From assembly GCF_023100805.1 (NCBI RefSeq), contig NZ_CP095855.1, positions 5,497,001-5,561,000 on the forward strand: a stretch of 64,000 bases of DNA. The letters run 5' to 3'. The notes under the pieces were generated by a model. It had not been told where the DNA came from. It saw only the letters and a program-made list of their open reading frames with translations, and searched no databases. Positions within the stretch are counted from its first letter, which is position 1; every line of letters begins with the position of its first letter. The position numbers and the translations under genes are program-made. Below, piece by piece: positions 43,292 through 52,076 of the stretch. The DNA is from Chitinophaga filiformis (GTDB lineage: Bacteria > Bacteroidota > Bacteroidia > Chitinophagales > Chitinophagaceae).

Positions 43292-43440
43292 GGTTTGAGG
43301 TGGAGATAGCGGGCCTTAGTCCTTTGAGAGCGCTGATACGATTGACAAGGGGTTTAATAGCGTTCCTAAGCTGGTACGCTTGAAAAAGCTCCATAGCAAG
43401 GACTCGAAAAGGAGTACAGCCCGCTGTCCCACCTCAAACC
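43292..43440 (-). repeat. Dispersed structured element, copy 3 (inverted)
   Basis: 149 bp on the minus strand relative to copy 2. Stem foot GGTTTGAGGTGG / CCACCTCAAACC. The inner block has TCC/GGA where other copies have CCC/GGG, a compensated change. It faces copy 2 across the 105-bp satellite. Confidence 0.85.
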
Positions 43441-43547
43441 GCGACAAGTGCCTGTCAAATGCAAGTATTATATTGTCCCCTGGCAGTAAGAGGGCCACTG
43501 CCGCTTTACTATCCCGGGCAAGCTATGAGGACAGCGTAACATCATCT

Positions 43548-43583
43548 CAAAAAAAAGGAGCGACAGATAACCCATCGCTCCTT
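43548..43583 (-). terminator. Intrinsic terminator of the DUF6089 gene
   Basis: Read on the minus strand: AAGGAGCGA, 11-nt loop, TCGCTCCTT followed by a T-run. It lies just past the stop at 43602. Confidence 0.85.
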
Positions 43584-43601
43584 CCCATTATATATAATAA
43601 G

Positions 43602-44513
43602 CTAAAACCTCGGACAATTAGACACCTTCTGCTTTCCCCAGCGATTGGATCCATACCCGCCACCGCCGCCAAAACGATAGGCCAGCGTAAAGCCGGTAAA
43701 GACATACCAGTCATTATATTTGTCAGAACCGCGTTTGGTACCATCAGCCGGATAAGTACCCGGCGTAACGTGCCCGCCGGTAACCTCGTCACCACGGTAG
43801 GCAAAGTTTACAGCTTTGGAACCACGGGATCTCAATAATGTATTTCTGTCAACATATGTAAGACTCACGTCATCCAGGTAATCGGTAAATGTTTTACGAA
43901 AACCGATCTCAAAACCGGCAACCAGGTTGTCAGTTAGCAATAACTTTACACCAGCGCCAAATGGAATAGAGATCTGACGGAGGTTATACTGCTTACGGGT
44001 AGGATATTGCGACAACCCCTGCCCTTCCGTACTGAGCGCACGCAGTTTGACGGTGTTGCCCTGGGCATCTTTCGTGGTAGGATAAAAACTAAACAACGCT
44101 ACACTACCAAAAACATAAGGTGTGATACGCTTTTCATCCAGGTCCAGGAAGTTGAACTCAGCACCCAGTTGTGCCTCGAAGATCGGGGAACGGAAACTGA
44201 GATTACGTTTCAGCAGCATAGTATCTGTGTTGGTACTATCAGCCCCGGCTATTCTTCCATAGGTTAATCCTGCACGGATAGTGAGATAACGGTTTATATC
44301 CCGCTTTACAAAAGCGCCAATGGAATACCGGGTATACTTCAGGTCCACCCGTTGCTGTACCAGGTCACCGCTATAATTGGACGTACCAAGAAAACCGCCG
44401 GCCTGCCAGTATTGGCTAAAGCCTTTAAAAGGGGCACAGATCAATAAAACGACAACTACTCTCTTCCATACAGCACAAGGCAGGCTTTTTTTCAATAAAT
44501 TTAGATTTGGCAT
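43602..44513 (-). CDS. DUF6089-type outer-membrane beta-barrel protein
   Basis: 303 residues from ATG at 44511-44513 (MPNLNLLKKSLPC), preferred over a TTG one codon upstream. Signal peptide up to about GFSQ; the mature N-terminus YWQAGGFLGTSNYSGDLVQ is typical of DUF6089 proteins, predicted outer-membrane barrels with PorT-like topology. Alternating beta-strand pattern throughout and a glycine-rich C-terminal turn (FGGGGGYGS). Function unknown. Confidence 0.8.
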   Translation of the reverse strand: MPNLNLLKKSLPCAVWKRVVVVLLICAPFKGFSQYWQAGGFLGTSNYSGDLVQQRVDLKYTRYSIGAFVKRDINRYLTIRAGLTYGRIAGADSTNTDTMLLKRNLSFRSPIFEAQLGAEFNFLDLDEKRITPYVFGSVALFSFYPTTKDAQGNTVKLRALSTEGQGLSQYPTRKQYNLRQISIPFGAGVKLLLTDNLVAGFEIGFRKTFTDYLDDVSLTYVDRNTLLRSRGSKAVNFAYRGDEVTGGHVTPGTYPADGTKRGSDKYNDWYVFTGFTLAYRFGGGGGYGSNRWGKQKVSNCPRF

Positions 44514-44895
44514 CAATTAAGGGGATTGATTTAAAGATCATGTTTAGTCGCCGGAAGAACATTCCGGAGTATTTCAGCAGGCATAAGGGGTAAACAGGGA
44601 AAAGATTGCAATAATTATACTAATTATAACTCTAACGCCGGAAATAGATAAAAATTGTTAAATATTCTCTAAAACGACGGCCGCAAATCTACGCATTTTC
44701 CCTTCTTCTACGCAAAATGTACTCAATTAAACATTAGTTGTTAAAACGTTTTTTATTATATACTGCCAAAAGCTTAAATTCGATAACCATCACTTAGTTA
44801 ATTATTTAATATGTGATTTATTGATAAAGTAACACAGCGCAGAGAAACGTCAGAAAAACCTTCATAAACCATTTAACACCTCAAATTCGATTACT
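44514..44895. other. 382-bp divergent intergenic region
   Basis: A/T-rich spacer between divergent genes. It contains the minus-strand promoter at 44694-44726; no plus-strand TAnnTTTG was seen near the AraC-like gene. Nothing else was identified. Confidence 0.6.
44694..44726 (-). promoter_or_regulatory. Promoter of the DUF6089 gene
   Basis: The minus strand reads TTTG (44723-44726), 21-bp spacer, TAGATTTG (44694-44701), with a leader of about 180 nt. Confidence 0.55.
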
Positions 44896-45822
44896 ATGAA
44901 CTACAACCCTGCCGCTCATGAAATGGAGCTAATGGCGATCAAAGCACTCTGTTTTGCAGACGATCATATATCTGAATCGTTCGAGATGAAGGATGTTTCA
45001 GAATGGCTTGGGATTTCTTACTCTTATTTCTATCACAGCTTTACGACAGTAACCGGAGAACCTTACTGGCAGTACGTTAAACGTCACCGACTGGAATTAT
45101 CAGCCGGCCTGCTCAGGCACAGCGGCTATAACATCAGCGAGATCGGCGACCGTACCGGTTATGCTACCGTTGCTGCCTATACTAAGGCGTTTACCCAGTA
45201 TTTCAACAAAAGCCCGCGTAGTTTCAGGAAGATCGATATTCTGCCAAATGAAAAGCGTACACTCGAAATGGTTGATATGATTGTACAGGCATTCGATAAA
45301 AAGGGACATTCTATTACTCCTTTGTTCAGCTTTGACATGACAGAGACTGATCAGCTGCCCGAAAGTACGCTGTACTATACCCTCTTGTCCCGCGGACAGG
45401 ATCCCATTGCCCAGATGATCATGAAAATGACCAGGGAAGAGCAGCGTTTGCGCAATATCATTTCCGCCCTGAACCTGACAAATGCCAAAGTCATTACCAG
45501 CACACTGGACTCTGTGCCTGTCACCGACTACGAAAAAATGAGCATGTACGCGGGTATCCTCATCCCCAATAAGGACATCACACCCCTGTTCACGCAAACG
45601 GTGAATGCGGAAAGACTCATGTTCAAACGCATTCCGGGAGGACATTATATTACATTGCCCGTACCAACGGATTTCGCAACTGCAGGTATTCCAATGTATG
45701 AGTTCATAGACAGGTACGTAAAAGAAGGTGTGTTTAAAATGAGCGGCACCCACTTCTTTATATCACTTGTAGCACCTAATTCCTGCGTGATCTATATTCC
45801 GCATCTCAGACAGTTGTTGTAA
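44896..45822 (+). CDS. AraC-type regulator with C-terminal GyrI-like effector domain
   Basis: 308 residues. The AraC DNA-binding region is at the N-terminus (FEMKDVSEWLGISYSYFYHS, NISEIGDRTGYATVAAYTKA), which is the Rob/SoxS-like order. The C-terminal half (about 155-305) resembles a GyrI/AraC effector-binding domain (ERLMFKRIPGGHYITLPVP). Such proteins sense small hydrophobic molecules. Target genes are unknown. Confidence 0.85.
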   Translation: MNYNPAAHEMELMAIKALCFADDHISESFEMKDVSEWLGISYSYFYHSFTTVTGEPYWQYVKRHRLELSAGLLRHSGYNISEIGDRTGYATVAAYTKAFTQYFNKSPRSFRKIDILPNEKRTLEMVDMIVQAFDKKGHSITPLFSFDMTETDQLPESTLYYTLLSRGQDPIAQMIMKMTREEQRLRNIISALNLTNAKVITSTLDSVPVTDYEKMSMYAGILIPNKDITPLFTQTVNAERLMFKRIPGGHYITLPVPTDFATAGIPMYEFIDRYVKEGVFKMSGTHFFISLVAPNSCVIYIPHLRQLL

Positions 45823-45851
45823 TTCCCACTCTCCTTTTCCCTCATTAAATA

Positions 45852-45859
45852 TATATTTG
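45852..45859 (+). promoter_or_regulatory. -7 box before the AI-2E transporter gene
   Basis: TATATTTG 18 nt before the ATG at 45878; no -33 partner at the usual spacing. Confidence 0.45.
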
Positions 45860-45877
45860 AGGGAAATATGACTGTCC

Positions 45878-46978
45878 ATGAACGAAGTGAAGCTGCCATT
45901 TAACGCCAGGCTTGCATGTACCCTACTCTGTATTATACTGATCGTTTATATTGCCCGTGTGGGGCATGCATTGATCATCCCCCTTGCCTTTGCCATGCTG
46001 GTGGCCATTATGCTGCTGCCTATTGCCAGTGAGCTGGAGAAATGGCGCTTTTCCCGGGGAGCGGCCGCTTTGACCGTAGTATTGCTTTTTGTCTTGTTCC
46101 TGGTGGGTGTTCTGATGTTGCTTGGCACACAAATGGGCGCTTTTGTTGCTGATTTCCCCCAGCTGCAGCAGCAGTTGTTACATCAGCTGAATTCGTTACA
46201 ATCATGGATAAACGTCAAGTTCCATCTTGACTCCACACAGCAGATGGATTACCTGGAACAGATGGCGATGGGCACACTTGGCTCAGCTACCTCCTTTATC
46301 AGCAGTACCCTGCTATCCCTCTCATCCCTCCTGGTTTTCATCATCTTTGTACTGCTATATTCCTTTTTTCTCCTGCTTTACCGTTCCCTGATCATCACTT
46401 TCCTGATAAAGCTGTTCAAAGGAAAACACCGGGACAAACTCCTCAATGTGGTCATGCAAACGCGATATATCATCAAAGGGTATGTAACCGGTCTGATGAT
46501 AGAAACCATCGTCGTGGCTATTGTAAACTGCAGCATGTTCTGGATACTGGGCATTAAATACGCCACCCTGCTGGGCATCATGGCAGCATTGTTTAATCTC
46601 ATTCCTTATCTGGGCATTTATATTGCCACTGTGCTCTGTATGCTGCTGACGCTGACTAACAGCTCGCTGGCTACTACCATACAGGTTGGCAGCGGGTTGC
46701 TGATCGTGCATTTCCTGGACAGCAACGTCCTCCTGCCCCGCATTATGGGCTCCAAAGTGAAGATCAATGCCCTGGTGACCATCCTGGGAGTAGTGTTGGG
46801 TAACCTCATCTGGGGTGTTCCCGGCATGTTCCTCGCTATTCCGTTCATTGCCATCCTGAAGATCATTTTCGAGCATATAGAATATATGGAGCCATGGGCT
46901 ATCTTGCTGGGCGACGTAACAATGAAGGGCAAAAAGAAACCGGCGATCCCCAAGGGGCCGGATCCTGTCAGTGAATAA
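45878..46978 (+). CDS. AI-2E (PerM/YdiK) family transporter
   Basis: 366 residues with about eight membrane segments and a central soluble coiled region (FPQLQQQLLHQLNSLQSWIN). The signature near the C-terminus (LLIVHFLDSNVLLPRIMGSK and VLGNLIWGVPGMFLAIPFIA) is that of the AI-2E/PerM family, members of which export autoinducer-2 or act as Na+/H+ antiporters. The actual substrate is not deducible. A GNAT gene follows at 10 bp. Confidence 0.9.
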   Translation: MNEVKLPFNARLACTLLCIILIVYIARVGHALIIPLAFAMLVAIMLLPIASELEKWRFSRGAAALTVVLLFVLFLVGVLMLLGTQMGAFVADFPQLQQQLLHQLNSLQSWINVKFHLDSTQQMDYLEQMAMGTLGSATSFISSTLLSLSSLLVFIIFVLLYSFFLLLYRSLIITFLIKLFKGKHRDKLLNVVMQTRYIIKGYVTGLMIETIVVAIVNCSMFWILGIKYATLLGIMAALFNLIPYLGIYIATVLCMLLTLTNSSLATTIQVGSGLLIVHFLDSNVLLPRIMGSKVKINALVTILGVVLGNLIWGVPGMFLAIPFIAILKIIFEHIEYMEPWAILLGDVTMKGKKKPAIPKGPDPVSE

Positions 46979-46988
46979 ACCATAATGG

Positions 46989-47543
46989 ATGGAAATACCC
47001 ACGCTTACGACCGGTAACATCAGCCTGCGGGCCATCGATGAAAGAGATATCGCGGCCTTATTCAGCCTGTTCTCGCATGAGAAAGTGGTGCGTTTTATGG
47101 ACATTGAACGTTTTATCAATGTTTCGGAAGCCGTACAGCTGATAGCTTTCTTCCGCGACAAACTGGCCAGTGGAGAAGGTATGCGCTGGGCCATCACCCT
47201 CAACGGACATAATGAACTGATCGGCACCTGTGGCTTTCATCACATGAACAGAACCCATTATAAAATGGAACTGGGATATGATCTCCTGCCATCCTACTGG
47301 GGCAAAGGTATTATGACCAACAGCATACACCGCCTTATGCAATACGGATTCGAGGACCTACAGATGAACAGGATCGAGGCCTTTGTAGATCCCGCCAATA
47401 CCCATTCCCATCAACTGCTCGAAAGACTGGGATTTGAACGGGAAGGTAAAGTGAGGCAGGCGTTCTTTCAAAAGGGAAAGTTTGTAGATGCATTTATCTA
47501 TAGCCTGCTGCAGAAGGATTATAAATATGATATGCTATTTTGA
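46989..47543 (+). CDS. GNAT acetyltransferase, RimJ/RimL type
   Basis: 184 residues. It has the RimJ-like opening LTTGNISLRAIDERDIAALF, the central strand GYDLLPSYWGKGIMTNSIHRL (acetyl-CoA site) and DPANTHSHQLLERLGFEREG. It may acetylate a ribosomal protein N-terminus or a small amine. It is likely co-transcribed with the transporter upstream. Confidence 0.85.
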   Translation: MEIPTLTTGNISLRAIDERDIAALFSLFSHEKVVRFMDIERFINVSEAVQLIAFFRDKLASGEGMRWAITLNGHNELIGTCGFHHMNRTHYKMELGYDLLPSYWGKGIMTNSIHRLMQYGFEDLQMNRIEAFVDPANTHSHQLLERLGFEREGKVRQAFFQKGKFVDAFIYSLLQKDYKYDMLF

Positions 47544-47669
47544 GGATACTGGTATTTTCATGATAAAAAGAAAACAAATTACCATATAAATCAACCATAT
47601 AACAATATAATTTCTTATAATATCTGAACTGAGTATTATCTTCGCGCCTCCTTATACCTAAGTTATATT

Positions 47670-48377
47670 ATGCAGATCCGTAACACGCTGATGACATTGC
47701 TATGCATGTCACTCCCATTATTTGTTCAGGCGCAAACTGATTCGTCAGCCATTAAGCGCAAGATCTCCAAATCCAAAAAACCGGTCAACGTTACCAGGCT
47801 GGAGCTGGTATATAAGTCAAGAACGATACAGACGTTCCACACAGCCTATGACCTCTCACGCACGGGATCAAATGGCGGAATAAGGTCATATGAGGCCCCA
47901 ACCACTTCCACTATTGAAGTGCGTTATATCCGTATCAATGATCGTGAACTCAAGCGACTGGACAGACGTGGCAATATACTCCGGCCTTATTATGCAAAAG
48001 CGCCGCTGGCAAACGAACAATTAAGACTGATGAATCGGGAACGGAGGATTGGAGCGCTTGAGGGCTGGCCATTAGTGGGTGTTGGTACAGGCTTCACCTT
48101 TGCCGGTTTAGGCGCTGCTGCCAGCAAACTCAGTGAAAACGACAACTCAAATCCTTCGATAGCGAAAGCCTTTGTATATGGGATACCTGGTCTGGCCATG
48201 ATAGCAGGAGGCATTTTGCTTAGGCGTTACCACAATAAAAAAGCCGATAACCATCTGGAGCGTTCCCTGGAGATCTATAATATGCAGTATTATAAACCAG
48301 TCAAGCCCGACACTACAGTAAACAGGGCCGGGAATACCGACAGCGCTGCAATTAAATCCCTGATACCTATAAACTAA
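47670..48377 (+). CDS. Secreted protein of unknown function, 235 residues
   Basis: Signal peptide (IRNTLMTLLCMSLPLFVQAQ), a basic N-terminal mature region, and two hydrophobic segments near residues 132-150 and 172-188 (FAYGIPGLA-like) suggesting membrane association. No family recognised. It ends 7 bp before another secreted-protein gene, so the pair is probably one unit. Confidence 0.6.
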   Translation: MQIRNTLMTLLCMSLPLFVQAQTDSSAIKRKISKSKKPVNVTRLELVYKSRTIQTFHTAYDLSRTGSNGGIRSYEAPTTSTIEVRYIRINDRELKRLDRRGNILRPYYAKAPLANEQLRLMNRERRIGALEGWPLVGVGTGFTFAGLGAAASKLSENDNSNPSIAKAFVYGIPGLAMIAGGILLRRYHNKKADNHLERSLEIYNMQYYKPVKPDTTVNRAGNTDSAAIKSLIPIN

Positions 48378-48384
48378 TCTTCGA

Positions 48385-50031
48385 ATGAAAAGAATTTTAC
48401 ATCTCATTTTATTACTGCTGTCATTTCAACAGCTGGCATCCGCACAATTTAAAGTACTAGCCGAAAGCCCAGCCTTCAATGAACCCGAAGAAGGATTTGC
48501 CAGGCTATTACTGCTAAAGAACGGTAATACCGTACTGACGCACATTCACCGCGAGCAGAAAGAGGGTATTGAAGTACAGATCTACAACAAAGAACATGCA
48601 CTGATAGCTGTAAAACATATCGTGGCACGACCGGGAGGAAACTATGATCACGAATCTGTCAATGGCATCTTTGAGATCAACGGAGATATAACCTTGCTCA
48701 TTACAGCGGTGATAGAAAAGAAGCCTGCCCTTTTCCGCATGATCATTAATGCTACCACCGGCGAACTGACCAAAATGGAAAAGATCACTGAAGCAGGAAA
48801 GCAGAAAATCGATCGGAATCATCCGCTGAGTAATCCGTTCCTGGTTCGCAAAGACCCTCTGAGCGATTACTACGCTGTGGCAATTTCCCGCAATAAGGAT
48901 GAAAGTGAAGATTATGAACAGATAGAAGTAATACTTTATAACAAGCAGCATGCTGAAAACAGCAGGGCGAGCTATAAAGCCGCCGGCAATAAATATTCAC
49001 TACTGCAACTGCATGACATGGTCGTCTATAATGGAGGAACTGTCGGAATCATCGGCTATGGCGATTATCATAATGATGCAACAAATCGCAGGGAAGGTCA
49101 TCTGGTGCTGATGAAACTCGAGAAAAATGAGCATACACTGATGCTCACAGAACCTGGTATTATGAAAGGCTACCAGATCGATGGAAGTATTATCCGCCAT
49201 AATCCCGTTACGGGAAAATTAGTCCTGCTGGGCTGCGCCTTAACGGAAGATGAGGTGGAACCCAAAGCAAAAAAGAATGCCGGAGAAAAACAGGAAAATT
49301 TGACCTATCTGGGCTTTGGCGCATTTGCCAATGCTACTACGATGAACATTGAAAATACATTCGACGTCTATCCTCAGGAAGCCAGCGAAGCAAGCCAGAA
49401 ACTATATAAAAGTCAGGATCATCCTTATTTGGGTATGCCGCAAAACCTATACCTCAATGCTGACGGAGGATTTTCAGTTGTATACGAAATCCTGGCCGCT
49501 GTCTCTGTTTCTTACAATACCCTGCCACAGCAAACCGAAATACATACGGTACTCCTGAGTGATGTTGCTGTATCGACTTTTAACAGGGATGGCGCTATGA
49601 AAACGTCTGCGCTGATTCCTAAAGAACAGGTATTAAGTCCTTCCTGGCTGAAGCCTTTTTATCACTCAAGGAGAGACAATACCGGGAATGAGCTATTAGG
49701 AGGCGATCAATTCAAATCATTCTGTTATCTCAATTCCGGCAATAAAAACTATATACTCCTGAACGATACCGAACGTAATATCCGTGAACTGAAGTATGGT
49801 AAAAAAATCACCATCATGGGAGTAGGCAAATGTGATGCCTTCTACTACCCGATAGATGAGAAGAATTCTCTCCCTGATCGCCAGTTTCTGTTTGAAAATG
49901 AAAAAAAGAGCGTTAAACTCGCTGCTTTCACAATTTCAGATTATGACCAGGTAAATAATATATATGTCACTATGCAGATCGAAAACGGAGGAGGAAAGAA
50001 AAATACCAGGATCATTTGGATGCAACCATAA
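48385..50031 (+). CDS. Secreted protein of unknown function, 548 residues
   Basis: Signal peptide (ILHLILLLLSFQQLASAQ) followed by a long beta-rich region. Recurrent segments such as NTVLTHIHREQKEGIEVQIY, GTVGIIGYGDYHNDATN and KLVLLGCALTEDE recall a beta-propeller-like or DUF6770-like protein, but no family is certain. It follows the 235-residue secreted protein and ends at a strong terminator. Confidence 0.6.
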   Translation: MKRILHLILLLLSFQQLASAQFKVLAESPAFNEPEEGFARLLLLKNGNTVLTHIHREQKEGIEVQIYNKEHALIAVKHIVARPGGNYDHESVNGIFEINGDITLLITAVIEKKPALFRMIINATTGELTKMEKITEAGKQKIDRNHPLSNPFLVRKDPLSDYYAVAISRNKDESEDYEQIEVILYNKQHAENSRASYKAAGNKYSLLQLHDMVVYNGGTVGIIGYGDYHNDATNRREGHLVLMKLEKNEHTLMLTEPGIMKGYQIDGSIIRHNPVTGKLVLLGCALTEDEVEPKAKKNAGEKQENLTYLGFGAFANATTMNIENTFDVYPQEASEASQKLYKSQDHPYLGMPQNLYLNADGGFSVVYEILAAVSVSYNTLPQQTEIHTVLLSDVAVSTFNRDGAMKTSALIPKEQVLSPSWLKPFYHSRRDNTGNELLGGDQFKSFCYLNSGNKNYILLNDTERNIRELKYGKKITIMGVGKCDAFYYPIDEKNSLPDRQFLFENEKKSVKLAAFTISDYDQVNNIYVTMQIENGGGKKNTRIIWMQP

Positions 50032-50049
50032 GGTCACACCAGCAATTAG

Positions 50050-50089
50050 CAGGAGCTTGTTCCTTCGGGGAGCAGGCTCCTGTTTTTTT
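50050..50089 (+). terminator. Intrinsic terminator
   Basis: Stem CAGGAGC..TTCG..GCTCCTG with inner pairs, followed by seven T residues. It closes the two-gene secreted-protein unit. Confidence 0.9.
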
Positions 50090-50177
50090 ACCACACTCCA
50101 TTACCACAGAAATAAATTCCCTCTCACGAAAGCCGGCTTTTCATTAGGTTTGTAATCTTATAATTATTCTCCATACA

Positions 50178-50669
50178 ATGACCTACAGGAACGCAACACT
50201 GGAAGACCTGCCAGAAATCGTCGCTATTTACAACACTACTATCGCCGGCCGTATGGTAACAGCTGATACTGAGCCTGTTACCGTTGAAAGCCGTATTCAC
50301 TGGTTCAATGTACATTCACCCGAAAAACGTCCGCTGTGGATGGTGGAAGACAATGGCGTCACCATAGGTTGGGCCAGTTTTCAATCCTTCTATGGCCGCC
50401 CCGCGTATGACGGTACATGCGAGATCAGCATTTACCTGCATGAAAATCAACGGGGAAAAGGGTATGGTAAGGCCATTCTCCAATATGCCATAGAACAGTG
50501 TTCATCCATCGGTGTACATACTTTACTCGGATTCATCTTCGCCCACAACACTCCCAGCCTGCGTTTATTCGAACAAATGGGATTTAAGGAATGGGCCCAC
50601 CTGCCCAATATCGCTGTCCTGGACGGAGTGGAAAGAAGTCTGAATATTCTCGGCAAACGGGTTAACTAA
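50178..50669 (+). CDS. GNAT acetyltransferase, phosphinothricin-acetyltransferase-like
   Basis: 163 residues beginning MTYRNATLEDLPEIVAIYN, with the acetyl-CoA loop ENQRGKGYGKAILQYAIEQ and FAHNTPSLRLFEQMGFKEW. This is the PAT/YncA group acting on phosphinothricin, methionine sulfoximine or related amines. It is a second PAT-like protein in the window, only distantly like the ars-operon one. A half-size EamA gene follows 12 bp later. Confidence 0.85.
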   Translation: MTYRNATLEDLPEIVAIYNTTIAGRMVTADTEPVTVESRIHWFNVHSPEKRPLWMVEDNGVTIGWASFQSFYGRPAYDGTCEISIYLHENQRGKGYGKAILQYAIEQCSSIGVHTLLGFIFAHNTPSLRLFEQMGFKEWAHLPNIAVLDGVERSLNILGKRVN

Positions 50670-50681
50670 TACATTTTGTCT

Positions 50682-51095
50682 ATGTGGTGGCTATATGCTT
50701 TACTCTCTGCTTTATTTGCATCCCTGACGGCAATCTTTGCCAAAATTGGGGTTTCGGGGGTGAATTCAGACCTGGCAACGGCAATCCGGACCATTATTAT
50801 ATTGATCATGGCCTGGGGCATTGTTTTTTTCCGGGGTGAAGGAAAAGGCCTCCAGCACCTGTCAAAATTCAGCCTGACCTTCCTGATCTTATCAGGGATG
50901 GCTACCGGCCTGTCCTGGATCTTTTACTTTAAGGCATTGCAGATGGGCAAGGTATCGCAGGTAGCTCCGGTGGACAAACTGAGTGTTGCCCTGACAATAA
51001 TATTATCCGTCGTATTCCTGCATGAAGCACTGACCATCAAAACAGCCATTGGCGCAATATTGATCATTTCCGGGACCCTGGTGTTGATTTTATAA
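50682..51095 (+). CDS. Half-size EamA/DMT-superfamily membrane protein
   Basis: 137 residues from ATG at 50682 (MWWLYALLSALFASLTAIFA); a TTG two codons upstream is less likely. One EamA repeat with about five membrane segments (SGMATGLSWIFYFKALQMGK, APVDKLSVALTIILSVVFL). Full DMT exporters have two repeats, so this protein would work as a dimer. Substrate unknown. Confidence 0.85.
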   Translation: MWWLYALLSALFASLTAIFAKIGVSGVNSDLATAIRTIIILIMAWGIVFFRGEGKGLQHLSKFSLTFLILSGMATGLSWIFYFKALQMGKVSQVAPVDKLSVALTIILSVVFLHEALTIKTAIGAILIISGTLVLIL

Positions 51096-51470
51096 CAGTT
51101 GACAGGGTCAATCACACCTGAAGAGCATTATTTTCTGTGCTACCAGGCAGAACACCAAGTTGTTGATTATTAGCGACTTGAAAATAGTTGACACAATCAA
51201 AAATTCAATACAGATCCGCGGTGGTCGTTTACCATGGCGGATTTTTTTTGCCTTGGGAAGATCTGGTTTTGTTACCCTTCTCCCGGCTGGCCACATACCT
51301 TCTTTTAGTGATTGTCGCCCCCCTACCTCCGGCATTCAACACTATTCCTGTCTTTTCAACGGCCATTCCTCCGAACGCCATGGAAGCTACTTCTTACTTT
51401 GTCAGTACTCAGTGTTCGCTACATCTTCGCTTTAATTCCTTTACTATTACGTTTCCAAATCATCATCAAA

Positions 51471-51529
51471 AGGTCATCTTAAGGTCACTTATATATCTCA
51501 GGGATATACAAGTGACCTTAAGATGACCT
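51471..51529. repeat. 59-bp near-perfect inverted repeat
   Basis: The 27-bp arms (51471-51497 and 51503-51529) differ at one base and enclose TCAGG. Each arm itself contains the direct repeat AGGTCA..AGGTCA. No U-run follows, so it is not a standard terminator; a MITE remnant, double operator or structured RNA are options. Confidence 0.8.
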
Positions 51530-51733
51530 ATAAATATCGGGATGGAGACCTTATAGTATCGGTAGACAAGCGGAGATGTAGCGGACAAGAGACGAGACTA
51601 TAGTACAGGCGATAAGTGAAAGACGGTGACGATGTGCAAAGGCCAATAACGTAACATCGAACAGATGGCGAAGTAAATATAGAGGACCTTTGTTCTATAT
51701 TACCAATAATTGAGCCGGTGGCATTCGGCCGTT

Positions 51734-51771
51734 CAGCGCTTCAGGGCCTTTCCCGGAGAAGGCCAGCGCTG
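51734..51771. other. Compound hairpin
   Basis: CAGCGCT, TCAG bulge, GGCCTT, 8-nt loop, AAGGCC, AGCGCTG: two stacked stems with a bulge on one side. It is G/C-rich in an A/T-rich surround. Candidate structured RNA or element remnant. Confidence 0.5.
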
Positions 51772-52019
51772 CTCCATGCATGCGCGGCGGCATTAAAATA
51801 AGGTGTGAATGTCAACTCAAAAAGGACTTTGTATTCATTTGATTATCAAATATATAAGAAGATAAGCTCGAATTCTTCTTTTTCATAATGCATTGGTTTT
51901 CATCCGATAGAACGTACTGGTATGGTCCTACCAGATCCATACCAGGTGGTACATAACCAATGATGAAGGTATAGCAAACAAGCGCGCGCTGAAACTGAGC
52001 CTGCACATAGTCCTAAAAC

Positions 52020-52054
52020 AAAAAAGAGATGCATCCCTGAAGATACATCTCTCT
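52020..52054 (-). terminator. Intrinsic terminator of the SufR-like gene
   Basis: Read on the minus strand: AGAGATG-T-ATC, loop, GAT-G-CATCTCT followed by six T residues, just past the stop at 52077. Confidence 0.88.
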
Positions 52055-52076
52055 AAATATATTCATCAAGTAAGAA

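Larger units (their letters stand above)
41837..43601. other. 1.77-kb repeat-filled region without genes
   Basis: From left to right: unremarkable A/T-rich DNA, a 32-34-bp tandem repeat (42070-42195), structured element copy 2 (+), a diverged stretch, a five-unit 105-bp array (42631-43150), structured element copy 3 in the opposite orientation, and the terminator of the DUF6089 gene. Frames here arise from repeats and are not counted as genes. Confidence 0.8.
51096..52019. other. Gene-free 0.92 kb with two hairpins
   Basis: It contains a 59-bp near-perfect hairpin (51471-51529) and a second compound hairpin (51734-51771). Short frames inside show no family resemblance. Confidence 0.65.

Noticed and set aside
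51812-52006. 64-codon minus-strand frame in the gene-free region
   Set aside because: GTG start, no promoter, no family; perhaps a remnant but unsupported.
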